The notes beneath the pieces are model-generated. The model searched no databases. It saw nothing but the letters and a program-made list of their open reading frames with translations, and was not told the origin of the DNA. 64,000 nt of DNA, taken from positions 1 to 64,000 of the forward strand of contig NZ_JAUFPU010000008.1 of NCBI RefSeq assembly GCF_030409555.1. The letters run 5' to 3'. The position numbers were made by a program, and so were the translations under genes. Source of the DNA: Chitinimonas viridis (GTDB taxonomy: Bacteria > Pseudomonadota > Gammaproteobacteria > Burkholderiales > Chitinimonadaceae). Positions 20,167-28,719 of this stretch are shown piece by piece; the first letter of the stretch is position 1; every line of letters begins with the position of its first letter.

Positions 20167-21240
20167 ATGTCTGATGAACAACTCAAATCCCACCGCGACG
20201 CCATCGATGCACTCGATACCCGCATTCTTGAACTGCTGAACGAGCGCGCCAGCCATGCCCGCGCCATAGGCGAGATCAAGGGGGGCGGGCTGGTCTACCG
20301 GCCCGAGCGCGAGGCGCAGGTGCTGTCGCGCATCAAGGCGACCAATCGGGGGCCGCTGCCGGACGAATCGGTCGCCAAGCTGTTCCGCGAGATCATGTCG
20401 GCCTGCCTCAGCATAGAGCGGCCGCTTACCATCGCCTATCTGGGCCCCGAAGGTACGTTCAGCCAGTCTGCCGCCATCAAGCATTTTGGCCATGCTGCCG
20501 TTACCCAGGCCTGTGCCAGCATAGACGAAGCATTCCGGGTGGTAGAGGCGCGCAGTGCCGACTATGTGGTGGCACCGGTCGAGAACTCCACCGAGGGTGC
20601 CGTGGGCCGTACCCTGGATCTGATGGTGAACACCCCCTTGCAGGTCTGTGGTGAGGTGGTGCTACGCATCCACCACCACCTCTTGCGCAAGGACCCAAGC
20701 TTTGACGGCATACGCCGGGTTTATTCGCATGCCCAATCGCTGGCCCAATGCCATGAGTGGCTGAACAAGAACCTGCCCGCCGAGGTGGAACGCATCTCGG
20801 TGTCATCCAACGCCGAAGCCGCGCGCCTGGCCAGCCTGGATACCCAATGTGCCGCCATTGCCGGCGACGCTGCAGCGGAGAAGTTCGGCATGCTCAAGCT
20901 GGCAGAGAACATCGAAGACGAGCCCAATAACACCACTCGCTTCCTGGTGCTGGGTTACCACCACACGACGGCCAGTGGTCGTGACAAGACCAGCCTGGTG
21001 ATGTCGGCCCAAAACAAGCCTGGCGCGGTCCACCAATTGCTGAGCCCCCTGGCCGAGCATGGCGTCTCCATGACCAAGTTCGAGTCGCGCCCCTCGCGTA
21101 CCGGCTTGTGGGAATACGTCTTCTTTGTCGACATCGAAGGCCATACCGGCGAGGCACGGGTGCAGCAGACGCTGGATGCCTTGCGTGAACGCGCGGCCTT
21201 CGTGAAGGTGCTGGGTGCCTACCCGGTGGCGGTGCTCTGA
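20167..21240 (+). CDS. pheA: Bifunctional chorismate mutase / prephenate dehydratase (P-protein)
   Basis: A protein of 357 residues catalysing chorismate to prephenate to phenylpyruvate in phenylalanine synthesis. Residues 1-85 are an AroQ chorismate mutase (HRDAIDALDTRILELLNERA, then IKGGGLVYRPEREAQVL). Residues about 90-270 are the dehydratase (YLGPEGTFSQSAA, PVENSTEGAVGRTLDLM, NNTTRFLVLG). Residues about 280-357 are the ACT allosteric domain with the ESRPSRTGLWEYVFFVD signature. The start MSDEQLKSHRD is the family norm; the longer frame to 20107 is ignored. ATA is used for 4 of 16 isoleucines, high for this G+C content. Confidence 0.98.
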   Translation: MSDEQLKSHRDAIDALDTRILELLNERASHARAIGEIKGGGLVYRPEREAQVLSRIKATNRGPLPDESVAKLFREIMSACLSIERPLTIAYLGPEGTFSQSAAIKHFGHAAVTQACASIDEAFRVVEARSADYVVAPVENSTEGAVGRTLDLMVNTPLQVCGEVVLRIHHHLLRKDPSFDGIRRVYSHAQSLAQCHEWLNKNLPAEVERISVSSNAEAARLASLDTQCAAIAGDAAAEKFGMLKLAENIEDEPNNTTRFLVLGYHHTTASGRDKTSLVMSAQNKPGAVHQLLSPLAEHGVSMTKFESRPSRTGLWEYVFFVDIEGHTGEARVQQTLDALRERAAFVKVLGAYPVAVL

Positions 21241-21528
21241 TATCCAGCACAGGCGGCAGGGGCTAGTGGCCTTTGCCTCATCTACGCCGCCGGCACGGAT
21301 GGCTGGCCGCACTGCGTGGTAGAGGCTAGCGCGGCAGACTATAGGCTTGGTACACACAGGTGGCCCACACGCTGCGGCAATATCGGGCTGGTCAAAATGG
21401 CGGCGCCACCGAGGCAGCCGTCATATCCCGTATTGCCGGCTGGTCTGCAGATGAGCCTCATGGAGGCAGGTTTTCAAGGTGGCGGCAGATGCGCCCGCCA
21501 CGGTTCCCAATAGACAGAGAGTCATGAA

Positions 21529-22116
21529 ATGAAGTCGGTTTGCGTATTCTGTGGTTCATCGTTCGGCAAGCGGCCTGCCTATCGTGAGGCGGCCGGCCTG
21601 CTGGGGCAGACATTGGCCGAGCAGGATCTGACGCTGGTATGGGGTGGGGGCCGAGTCGGCCTGATGGGCACTGTTGCCGATGCCGTATTGGCCGCAGGCG
21701 GCGAGACGGTGGGGGTGATACCGGGCTTTATGGTGGCCAAGGAGCTGGCGCACCCGGATTCCACCGAACTGATAGAAGTCGACAGCATGCATACCCGTAA
21801 GGCGCTGATGGCCGAGCGCTCCGATGGCTTTGTCGCCCTGCCGGGTGGTTTTGGTACGCTGGACGAGATGTTCGAGATACTGACCTGGGCGCAGCTGCAT
21901 ATCCATGGCAAGCCCGTGGGCTTGCTCAACGTGGCGGCCTACTTCGACCCACTGCTGGCCTGGATACACCACGCTGAGCAGGAGGGTTTTATCAAGCCCG
22001 GCCACCTAGCCTTGTTCCATGTTGCAGACAACCCGGCCGAGCTGTTGGACAAGATGCGGCAGCATCAGGCACCCGAGGGTGACTGGGCGGCCAAGGTGTC
22101 GCTGGCGCAAAGCTGA
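21529..22116 (+). CDS. LOG-family protein (TIGR00730), nucleoside 5'-monophosphate phosphoribohydrolase type
   Basis: A Rossmann-fold protein of 195 residues. The PGGFGTLDE signature is at 105-113, the early motif VFCGSS at 6-11, and GGGRVGLMG at 39-47. Proteins of this family (LOG, PpnN relatives) hydrolyse the N-glycosidic bond of nucleoside 5'-monophosphates, including cytokinin ribotides. The gene is followed after 3 nt by the nucleotidyltransferase-like gene, so the two form a transcription unit that may include hisC. The 288-nt gap before it shows no recognisable element. Confidence 0.92.
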   Translation: MKSVCVFCGSSFGKRPAYREAAGLLGQTLAEQDLTLVWGGGRVGLMGTVADAVLAAGGETVGVIPGFMVAKELAHPDSTELIEVDSMHTRKALMAERSDGFVALPGGFGTLDEMFEILTWAQLHIHGKPVGLLNVAAYFDPLLAWIHHAEQEGFIKPGHLALFHVADNPAELLDKMRQHQAPEGDWAAKVSLAQS

Positions 22117-22119
22117 GCC

Positions 22120-22698
22120 ATGCAGCCGGATCTGGCGGCCCGCCTGCTTGCCCTAGTGGCGGCTAGCCCATGGCTGATGGCGGCCTTGCGCGCCGCACGT
22201 ACGCTGGGGCTGCCCGATTGGTGCCTAGCGGCCGGGGTGGTGCGCAATATGGTCTGGGACGCGGCACATGGCCGCACGCCGCAACCCTGGCCTGAGTCCG
22301 ATGTGGACCTGGTTTACTTCGATGCCACGGTCACCGATACAGCACATGATGCCGGCCTGCAGGCTCGGCTGACCGGGCTCGTGCCATCGCTGGTGTGGGA
22401 GGTTAGCAACCAGGCGCAGGTGCATTGCTGGTTCGAGCGTTATTTTGGCCACCCGACGGCACCCATCACCAGTCTGGCCGAGGGCATCGCGAGCTGGCCG
22501 GAGACGGCGACGGCAGTCGGTGTCTGGCTTGATCATGCCGACCAGCTGCAGCTTGTCGCCCCCCTGGGTCTGGAGGATTTGTTCGGCCTGCTGGTGCGGC
22601 GCAACCCGGCACATGTCAGTATCGCAACCTATCGCCAGCGTATTGCCGACAAGCGTTATGCCGAACGCTGGCCCCTGCTCACTATCCTGCACGAGTAG
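22120..22698 (+). CDS. Nucleotidyltransferase-like protein (DUF925/COG3575 type)
   Basis: A protein of 192 residues matching the family of small predicted nucleotidyltransferases annotated as DUF925. Characteristic stretches are DWCLAAGVVRNMVWD near residue 34, WPESDVDLVYFD near 60 (the Asp pair expected to hold metal), WEVSNQAQVHCWF and PLGLEDLFGLLVR. The function of the family is not established. It starts 3 nt after the LOG gene stop and ends 15 nt before hisC, so all three are probably co-transcribed. Confidence 0.88.
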   Translation: MQPDLAARLLALVAASPWLMAALRAARTLGLPDWCLAAGVVRNMVWDAAHGRTPQPWPESDVDLVYFDATVTDTAHDAGLQARLTGLVPSLVWEVSNQAQVHCWFERYFGHPTAPITSLAEGIASWPETATAVGVWLDHADQLQLVAPLGLEDLFGLLVRRNPAHVSIATYRQRIADKRYAERWPLLTILHE

Positions 22699-22713
22699 TC
22701 TGCCGAGAGCCTC

Positions 22714-23814
22714 ATGTCATCCAGCCCGCTAGCTCCCCAACATATCCGTGATCTCGCGCCTTATCAGGGTGGCAAACCCATCGCTGATCTGGCACGAGAA
22801 CTGAATCTGGACCCAGCCAGCATCATCAAGCTGGCATCCAACGAGAATCCGCAAGGCCTCAGCACCAAGGCGCGCGAGGCCATGCTGTTGGCCATGGATG
22901 GCCTGACGCGCTACCCAGATGACAATGGCTATGCGCTCAAGGCCGCCATTGCCCGGCGTTTTGCCGTGCAGCCGTCGCAGATCGTACTGGGCAATGGCTC
23001 CAACGATATCCTGGAACTCGCTGCCCGCACCTTCGTGACACCTGGGGACACGGTAGTCTATTCGCAGTATGCGTTCGCCTACTATAGCCTGGCGACCCAA
23101 GCCGCCGGTGCGAGAGGCCTGGAGGTTCGGGCCGTGGAGTATGGCCATGATCTGGGGGCCATGCTGGCGGCCATCCAGCCTGATACCAAACTGGTGTTCA
23201 TCGCCAACCCCAACAATCCCACAGGCACGCTGTGCCGGCCAGGCGATGTGCTGGAGTTTCTGGAAAGCTGCCCGCCGCAGGTGCTGGTGGTGCTGGATGA
23301 GGCGTATGTTGAGTTTTTACCGCCTGAGAAGCGCAGCGATACCCTGGCGCTGTTGCAGCGCTTTCCGAATCTGCTGGTTTGCAGGACGCTCTCCAAGGCC
23401 TATGGCCTGGCAGGGGTGCGTATCGGTTTTGGTATCGCCAGCCCAGCCGTGGCCGAGCTGTTGAATCGGGTGCGCCGGCCATTCAACGTCAACACCCTTG
23501 CTCAAGCAGCGGCTGTCGCTGCACTGGACGATGCCGAATTCCTGCGAGAGACCATCCGCATCAACACCGCTGGCATGCAACAGCTGACCGAGGCATTCAT
23601 CCGGCTCGGCATCCCCTTTATACCCAGCCACGCCAACTTCATCACCTTCCACGTCGGCGACGGGGCCTTGTTGAACCAGTACATGCTGGAACATGGGGTC
23701 ATCATTCGGCCGCTGACGAACTATGGTATGAGAGACAGCCTGCGCGTTTCCATCGGACTGCCTGAAGAGAACGCGCGTTTTATTGCCGTGCTGGAAGCAG
23801 CGCTGGGGGGCTAG
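22714..23814 (+). CDS. hisC: Histidinol-phosphate aminotransferase
   Basis: A class II PLP aminotransferase of 366 residues. It has the LASNENPQGLS substrate region, FIANPNNPTGT, LDEAYVEF and the PLP lysine K228 in RTLSKAYGLAGVRIGFG. The C-terminus carries GVIIRPLTNYGMRDSLRVSIG, typical of HisC. In the serC-pheA-hisC arrangement it often also transaminates phenylpyruvate and hydroxyphenylpyruvate (HisC2/HisHb); which role applies here cannot be told from sequence alone. It is separated from pheA by the LOG and nucleotidyltransferase genes. Confidence 0.96.
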   Translation: MSSSPLAPQHIRDLAPYQGGKPIADLARELNLDPASIIKLASNENPQGLSTKAREAMLLAMDGLTRYPDDNGYALKAAIARRFAVQPSQIVLGNGSNDILELAARTFVTPGDTVVYSQYAFAYYSLATQAAGARGLEVRAVEYGHDLGAMLAAIQPDTKLVFIANPNNPTGTLCRPGDVLEFLESCPPQVLVVLDEAYVEFLPPEKRSDTLALLQRFPNLLVCRTLSKAYGLAGVRIGFGIASPAVAELLNRVRRPFNVNTLAQAAAVAALDDAEFLRETIRINTAGMQQLTEAFIRLGIPFIPSHANFITFHVGDGALLNQYMLEHGVIIRPLTNYGMRDSLRVSIGLPEENARFIAVLEAALGG

Positions 23815-23839
23815 ACCTACTGGCGCGGGAGACTGGCAG

Positions 23840-24103
23840 ATGGTTTTTGCGCTCTGTTTCGATACCAATACCCTGCATTGCTTTATGAGTGAGCGCCTGG
23901 CGGCGGACTATTGCCGCCAGCATGGCGGTGACTGGCAGCTGTGCGATGAGCAGGGCAGGGCGGTGTATCCGCCGGGTTTTGCCCCAAGGGCGCAAATGGG
24001 TTTGCTGGCTGCGCATATGTGGCTGGCAGAGACCCCTTACGCCGAGGGCGTGCTGCCGTATGGGTTTGATCCATCCCCTGGCGGCGGGCTGGAGCAGAAC
24101 TAG
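23840..24103 (+). CDS. Small conserved-looking protein of unknown function
   Basis: Not recognised. 87 residues from an ATG with GGGAG at 23827-23831 and 8-nt spacing. It starts 25 nt after hisC on the same strand. The sequence is soluble and rich in aromatic residues (FALCFDTNTLHCFMSERLAADYCRQHGG), with a Pro-rich C-terminus. The frame is open upstream into hisC (23783), but the ribosome binding site supports the shorter form. It converges on the DUF1566 gene 62 nt away, with no terminator hairpin in the gap. Confidence 0.6.
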   Translation: MVFALCFDTNTLHCFMSERLAADYCRQHGGDWQLCDEQGRAVYPPGFAPRAQMGLLAAHMWLAETPYAEGVLPYGFDPSPGGGLEQN

Positions 24104-24165
24104 GCGGCTGCCTACAGCAGTGCTACGCGGCTTGGCGGGCGCAAGGGCGATGCCAGGCCAGAGGC

Positions 24166-24753
24166 TTATCGGCTGGGCCCCGCCACCAGGCGTATCCGCG
24201 CTGCTGCCGACGTCGATAGCCACAGGCTCTGGCCGCTGCCGAAGTGAACCAGTCTGGCCTCGTATCCGTTGCGCGCATTCTGACGCAAGTCGGCGCTCCA
24301 GTACGGAAAGCGGCCGGTATGAGGGAAGAAGCCGGTAGCGATGCGAGGATTGCCGATAAAGCCGGTATCGAGCAGCAATCCCTGCAGTTCTGCCGCGCTG
24401 GGCAGGCGCCAGTCGCTGCGCTGGCACCAGCGCTCACGCCTGGCCTGGGCAATCAGATCGCTACTATCGCAGGGGATGACCTGCAGCCTGGTATTGATGC
24501 AGCTGCCGGACTTGGCCTTGCCGGTGCCACTGGCGGCATCGAACCAGGAGTAGGTGGCCGTGTCCAGATGGGTGCCTTCGTTGTCGGTCTTGTTCTCCCA
24601 TACCAAGCCTGTCTGCTTGTCCACAATACAGGCCCAGGGGCCGAGATGGGGAGGCTGCGCCGCGCCTTGGGCAGTCAGTTTCTGGTAGCGGGATTCGTCG
24701 GCGGCGGCGGCCGTACAGGCCAGCCAGGCCAGGAGCGGTAGCAGGCGTTGCAT
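24166..24753 (-). CDS. Secreted DUF1566-domain protein
   Basis: An exported protein of 195 residues. The signal peptide (MQRLLPLLAWLACTAAAA) is followed by a DUF1566 (Lcl C-terminal) domain: VDKQTGLVWENKTDNEGTH, WCQRSDWRLPSAAELQGLL, PYWSADL, and the terminal strand pair ending IRLVAGP. The ATG at 24753 follows GAGG and lies 9 nt beyond the stop of the upstream heme-protein gene, indicating an operon. The DUF1566 function is not known; members are often attached to surface or lectin-like proteins. Confidence 0.88.
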   Translation of the reverse strand: MQRLLPLLAWLACTAAAADESRYQKLTAQGAAQPPHLGPWACIVDKQTGLVWENKTDNEGTHLDTATYSWFDAASGTGKAKSGSCINTRLQVIPCDSSDLIAQARRERWCQRSDWRLPSAAELQGLLLDTGFIGNPRIATGFFPHTGRFPYWSADLRQNARNGYEARLVHFGSGQSLWLSTSAAARIRLVAGPSR

Positions 24754-24761
24754 GGCGGGCC

Positions 24762-26351
24762 TCAATCGAAGCGCAGCCGTAAGGGCCGCAGGTGATAGCT
24801 ATGGCGGATCTGGGCGTGGTCGAACACGGCTACCCACAGGTAAAGCCCATCCACCAGATCGAGATCGAAAGGCGAGGCTGATTGAATGCCGCGGGCGGCC
24901 TCCAGCGTCCACCGGCCTTGCTGCCATTGTGCCGCGGCCTGTACATCGCCCCTGTCGCCTTCGAACACGGTCTTCCACAGTACCGAAGGCATTACGGTGC
25001 CAACTGGGTAGTGATCGTCCTTACTGTCGTAGGGCGTGGATTCATACCAGGACATACCCCAGTACACGCTTGGATCGTTTGCTTTGGCCTGCTGGAAGCG
25101 TGCCAGCAGGGCGGGATCTCGCGGCAGGCGCTTGGGGCGGATGTTGCCCTCGCCCGGCCAGGCCCAGTTCTCGGTGTAACCGCCGGCCTGCAGCGGGTCG
25201 GATTTGTAGCCGGCGGTGTAGCGGGTATCGCCGGGGATCACCGGGTAGGGCGAGCCGAAATGGCTGTCGTCCAGCTGGTTGAAGCCATGGGTGCGGACGG
25301 CCTTCCAGTGCCATACATCGATCAGGCCGCCACCCTGGGTTGCATGATAGCCCCTGCCCGTCGCATGTGGTGGCGCCCGGTGTACCGGTTGCCGGCCCAA
25401 TTGCATGCTTCCGCTGCCAGCCGCCGCGGCATCGTTGGCAAACATGATGGCCAGCTTGTCTTCGTAGTACAGGGTTTCATCGTGCTGGTTCAGGCCGCGC
25501 TGCTTGATCTGCCAGCCTGTGGGCGTCTTGATCAAGGGCAGGTGCTGCAGGCTGGGGGTGGGGTCGGGCCAGCTGAATCGGAAGTACATGACTTCTCCCT
25601 GCCTCAGTGCCTGCACTGTCACCGGTATGGCGGCCTGTTCACGGCCTACGCCCAGTGTGTCGACGGTGCGGGCGGCTGCATGTTGCCAGGCGGCTTCGGT
25701 GCTCGCGCCATCGACGGTGATGGTCTCGGACAAGGCGATGCTGCCGACAGGCAGCACAGCGGTAGTTGCCTGCTGCCAAGTGGGCCGCAACAGCCAGGTG
25801 GTGGCGCTGATGCCCAGTACCACCAGCAGCGTGACGACGCAGGCCTGCCATGTCAGCCTTGGCAGGACAATGGCGCGTAGCTGTGTCCAGGGCGTCCAGC
25901 CGGCCTGCATGACCATATGCAGGATGAAGCAGGCCAGCAAGGTGAAGGCCAGCCAGCGATGGGCCCACAGCAGCCAGCCGCCCGCCGCTGCGCTGCCCGC
26001 CAGATAGATTGCCAGCCCCAGCAGCAGCAATGCCAGCAGCAGCCAGCGCAGGGCGTGGATCAATCCACGGTTGTAGGGCGCCATCCGACCGGCCGTGCTG
26101 TATGGGCGAGCTGCGCGGTTCAGCCACAGGTGGGTGCCATAGGCACAGGCTAGTGCCAGCCAGCCGCAGGCGAGCAGCAGGTGCAGGCCATAGACATCAC
26201 CTTGCGGCAACCAATGGGCGATACCCGGGAGCAGGTCGTCCAGGCGGCTGCTGATATGGATGCGCAAGCCGCTGGCCAGGCTGGCCAGCAGCAAGGGCAG
26301 TGCCAGCCAGTGCAGGATGACGATGCGGGTAAGGGGTTTGTGCAGGGGCAT
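24762..26351 (-). CDS. Membrane cytochrome b561-like protein fused to an ethylbenzene-dehydrogenase-type heme-binding domain
   Basis: About 529 residues from the ATG at 26351 (an ATG at 26387 is also open; neither has a clear ribosome binding site). The first ~190 residues hold about five membrane helices with His in the pattern of diheme cytochromes b (LHW near residue 14, GLHLLL, WAHRW, ILHMVM). The remainder, about 200-529, resembles the heme b-binding gamma subunit of ethylbenzene/dimethylsulfide dehydrogenases (VMYFRFSWPDPTPS, LYYEDKLAIMF, WHWKAVRTHGF, DLDLVDGLYLWVAVFD). Likely role: moving electrons between the quinone pool and a periplasmic redox partner. No molybdenum subunit is nearby. 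The DUF1566 gene follows in the same unit. Confidence 0.82.
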   Translation of the reverse strand: MPLHKPLTRIVILHWLALPLLLASLASGLRIHISSRLDDLLPGIAHWLPQGDVYGLHLLLACGWLALACAYGTHLWLNRAARPYSTAGRMAPYNRGLIHALRWLLLALLLLGLAIYLAGSAAAGGWLLWAHRWLAFTLLACFILHMVMQAGWTPWTQLRAIVLPRLTWQACVVTLLVVLGISATTWLLRPTWQQATTAVLPVGSIALSETITVDGASTEAAWQHAAARTVDTLGVGREQAAIPVTVQALRQGEVMYFRFSWPDPTPSLQHLPLIKTPTGWQIKQRGLNQHDETLYYEDKLAIMFANDAAAAGSGSMQLGRQPVHRAPPHATGRGYHATQGGGLIDVWHWKAVRTHGFNQLDDSHFGSPYPVIPGDTRYTAGYKSDPLQAGGYTENWAWPGEGNIRPKRLPRDPALLARFQQAKANDPSVYWGMSWYESTPYDSKDDHYPVGTVMPSVLWKTVFEGDRGDVQAAAQWQQGRWTLEAARGIQSASPFDLDLVDGLYLWVAVFDHAQIRHSYHLRPLRLRFD

Positions 26352-26429
26352 GGCGGTGAAGGGGAAAGGCCCGCAATGCGTCAGCATGCGGGCCGTTAGG
26401 TCGAATAGCGTTACCGCTAGGCTAGTGGT

Positions 26430-28271
26430 TTAGCGCGTGGTGGGTACGGTGAAGTTCAGCAAGAGCTGCGCGGCATTGCCACTTTCGCGCGAACTGAAAT
26501 CCACACCATTGCTGCTACCACCGCTGGACAGGACCACCCCGTGGTTGACCATGCTGCCATTGAGCCAGGCTTGCAACATGGCCACGCCAGCGGCATTGAG
26601 GGTAATGCTGGCGCTGCCATTGCTGGATGGCACCACGCTGCCTATCAGCGTACCGCCCGAGGTCTGGGCATAGGTTGCGGCAGTTTCGCTCCAGCTGCTG
26701 TTCATGGCATGGAGGTTGTAGCTGCCACTGGATGGATCGACCACGTTGAGCTTGATCGAGGCGCTCTGCACCGTTGCGCCGGCGGGGACGCTGGCCAGCC
26801 CCCAGCCCAGCAGGGCGCGCAACTGCTTGCCTGCGTCGTCGCCATCGGCCAGCACGGTGTTGCCATTTTGCAGGGTGCCGCTGCTGGAGACGGTTACGTC
26901 GCGGGTGGCGCTCAGGCTGATGCTCTGGCCGGGCACGCTGGTGCTCTCGTTCAGCTCGGTCAGGTTGTTGGCGGCCCGCTTGAGGCTGAAGACATTGCCG
27001 ACAGCGGCCGAGTCCCACAGGCTCCAGCCGGTTGGCAGGGCCAGTGGGTCGGCATCGCGGCCCGCTTTGCTCAGCGTGTTGGTGCTAGGCTCGCTGGACA
27101 GGTACACCGTACGGATATCGATATTGCTTGCTGTCGCCTGTATCACGTTCAGGTGGGCAAAGCTGCCTTGGTCGACTATCCAGGGTGAGCTGCGGTCTGC
27201 CGTGCGCACCGGTGCACCCCAGGCGCCCTCGCCGATGTAGACGGTGCCGGCGCTGACCTCCTGGTAATCGCTGCCGTTGGGCCTTACCGGCTTGGTGTAC
27301 TTGGCGATATGGGTGTCGGACTCATTGACCAGATTCATGCGGTAGTCGTAGAAGACCTGTGCCCAATCCAGTGCGATCTGGTGCACTGCTGGCTTGGACG
27401 AGCTGCGCGGGAACATGGGCTTGTGATACTGAGCCAAGCGCCATTGGGCGCTCGTGCCATTGGCCGGCAGATCGCCGTTCAGCCAGTTGCGCTGGGCCGT
27501 ACGATCATTGGCCTGGCTGGAGCCGAACTCGGTATTGAGGGTATAGATACGCAACAGACTGCCGACATTGAGCGCATAATAGCTGTCGCGCAGCGAGCAA
27601 CTGCCGTTGCGATCGGCATCCACGCCAAACACCGAACACATGAAGTTCATGTCCGATGCCTCGTGGTTGCCCACCGTGGGGATGAGCGGATAGGCTTGCT
27701 TGTAAGCCACACCGTTGATGGTTGTCGGGGTGTAGGTCAGCAGCCAGTCGCTGAGCCAGGTATCCATCTCGCTGGCGCTATGGTTATCGGTGTAGTCGCC
27801 ACTGAACATGACAAAGTGAGGCCGGACCTTCTGTACCAGCCGGTTGCCCTGCTGGCGTTGGCTGCGATTGGTACGTGAATCGCCGCCCGCAATGAAGGTA
27901 AGCCCTTGCGGTGCGCTGGGTGCAGTGCGGAAGAAGTAGGGTTCGGTGCAGCCGGTGCTGTCGCAGGCGCGGAAGTAGTACTCGGTATTGGCGGTCAGGC
28001 CGGTGAGTCGGACAAAGTAGTTGTCCAGGCTGCTCTTGAAGGTACGCTTGATGGCAGCGCCGCTGTTTTGCCAGCTGCTTTCAGTGGTGCTGCTACCGTA
28101 CTTGACGTATTGGCCGCTGGAGGCTGCCGAGCCACTGCGCGAGAAACCGATGATGGCTTCGCTGCTTGGGTTGGCCTCCCACACGACACGCACATTCTTG
28201 ACGGCTGCTTCTGCTTGGCTGGCCAGTGCGAGTCCAAGGCACAGCAAGCCGATTCTCCTATACACCTTCAT
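26430..28271 (-). CDS. Secreted purple-acid-phosphatase-like metallophosphoesterase
   Basis: About 613 residues. The ATG at 28271 has a near-perfect AAGGAGG and starts a signal peptide (LLCLGLALASQAEA). Residues about 22-115 form a fibronectin type III-like N-terminal domain as in purple acid phosphatases (VRVVWEANPSSEAIIGFS, TANTEYYFRACDSTGC). Metallophosphoesterase motifs follow: GGDSR, FSGDYTDN, VGNHEASD, QYHKPMF and SDTHIAKY. The C-terminal ~190 residues (from about ALPTGWSLWD) resemble the secreted carbohydrate-binding/DNRLRE-type beta modules (VPAGATVQSASIKLNV, then WLNGSMVNHGVVL). Predicted role: extracellular phosphate release. The C-terminal module could be a sorting or surface-binding domain. 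Confidence 0.9.
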   Translation of the reverse strand: MKVYRRIGLLCLGLALASQAEAAVKNVRVVWEANPSSEAIIGFSRSGSAASSGQYVKYGSSTTESSWQNSGAAIKRTFKSSLDNYFVRLTGLTANTEYYFRACDSTGCTEPYFFRTAPSAPQGLTFIAGGDSRTNRSQRQQGNRLVQKVRPHFVMFSGDYTDNHSASEMDTWLSDWLLTYTPTTINGVAYKQAYPLIPTVGNHEASDMNFMCSVFGVDADRNGSCSLRDSYYALNVGSLLRIYTLNTEFGSSQANDRTAQRNWLNGDLPANGTSAQWRLAQYHKPMFPRSSSKPAVHQIALDWAQVFYDYRMNLVNESDTHIAKYTKPVRPNGSDYQEVSAGTVYIGEGAWGAPVRTADRSSPWIVDQGSFAHLNVIQATASNIDIRTVYLSSEPSTNTLSKAGRDADPLALPTGWSLWDSAAVGNVFSLKRAANNLTELNESTSVPGQSISLSATRDVTVSSSGTLQNGNTVLADGDDAGKQLRALLGWGLASVPAGATVQSASIKLNVVDPSSGSYNLHAMNSSWSETAATYAQTSGGTLIGSVVPSSNGSASITLNAAGVAMLQAWLNGSMVNHGVVLSSGGSSNGVDFSSRESGNAAQLLLNFTVPTTR

Positions 28272-28719
28272 TTCCGCCTCCTTTATGGGTTTTGATGCTG
28301 TCTTCAGACTGAAGGGGACTGCCATCAACTACGCTTGCGTCTTGATACGGTACGGCTGGGGTATCTCTCGCTAGCGATCCGGCCGACAGGGCATCGGGGT
28401 CATGCGCGCGCCTTGTCTGGTTTTGGCAATTCTGGTTGCTGGCAAGTCCACTAAGGTCGCTGGAATGTAGTAGGGAAATATGACGAATAAAAGTCGGTGG
28501 TGCCAAAGTGGCGTGTAGGTGCCGATTTGTTGTACCTCTGACGCATATCTGTGGGCCGGTGTGGTGCTCATTGGTATGTCTGGCGGGGGTACTGGTCGGT
28601 GCCTACCGGCATCCCGGATTGAACAAAGGCTTCGATCTGGTATCGTTCTGCACCGCGTGCGGTCGCCATGCTCCTGCCCCACGCGCCCTTGTCTTGTTTT
28701 TCTATCCTGCAGGCTACCC
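28272..28719. other. 448-nt divergent gap
   Basis: The region between the phosphatase and the ligase-like gene must contain both promoters. Open frames here (28508-28729 and the 5' extension of the ligase frame) lack protein-like composition or start signals. A perfect 10-bp palindrome (TCGCTAGCGA) lies around 28367-28376, without a T run. Confidence 0.4.

Noticed and set aside
28367-28376. A 10-bp palindrome upstream of the phosphatase gene
   Set aside because: Without a second copy, conservation or position relative to a promoter it cannot be distinguished from chance.
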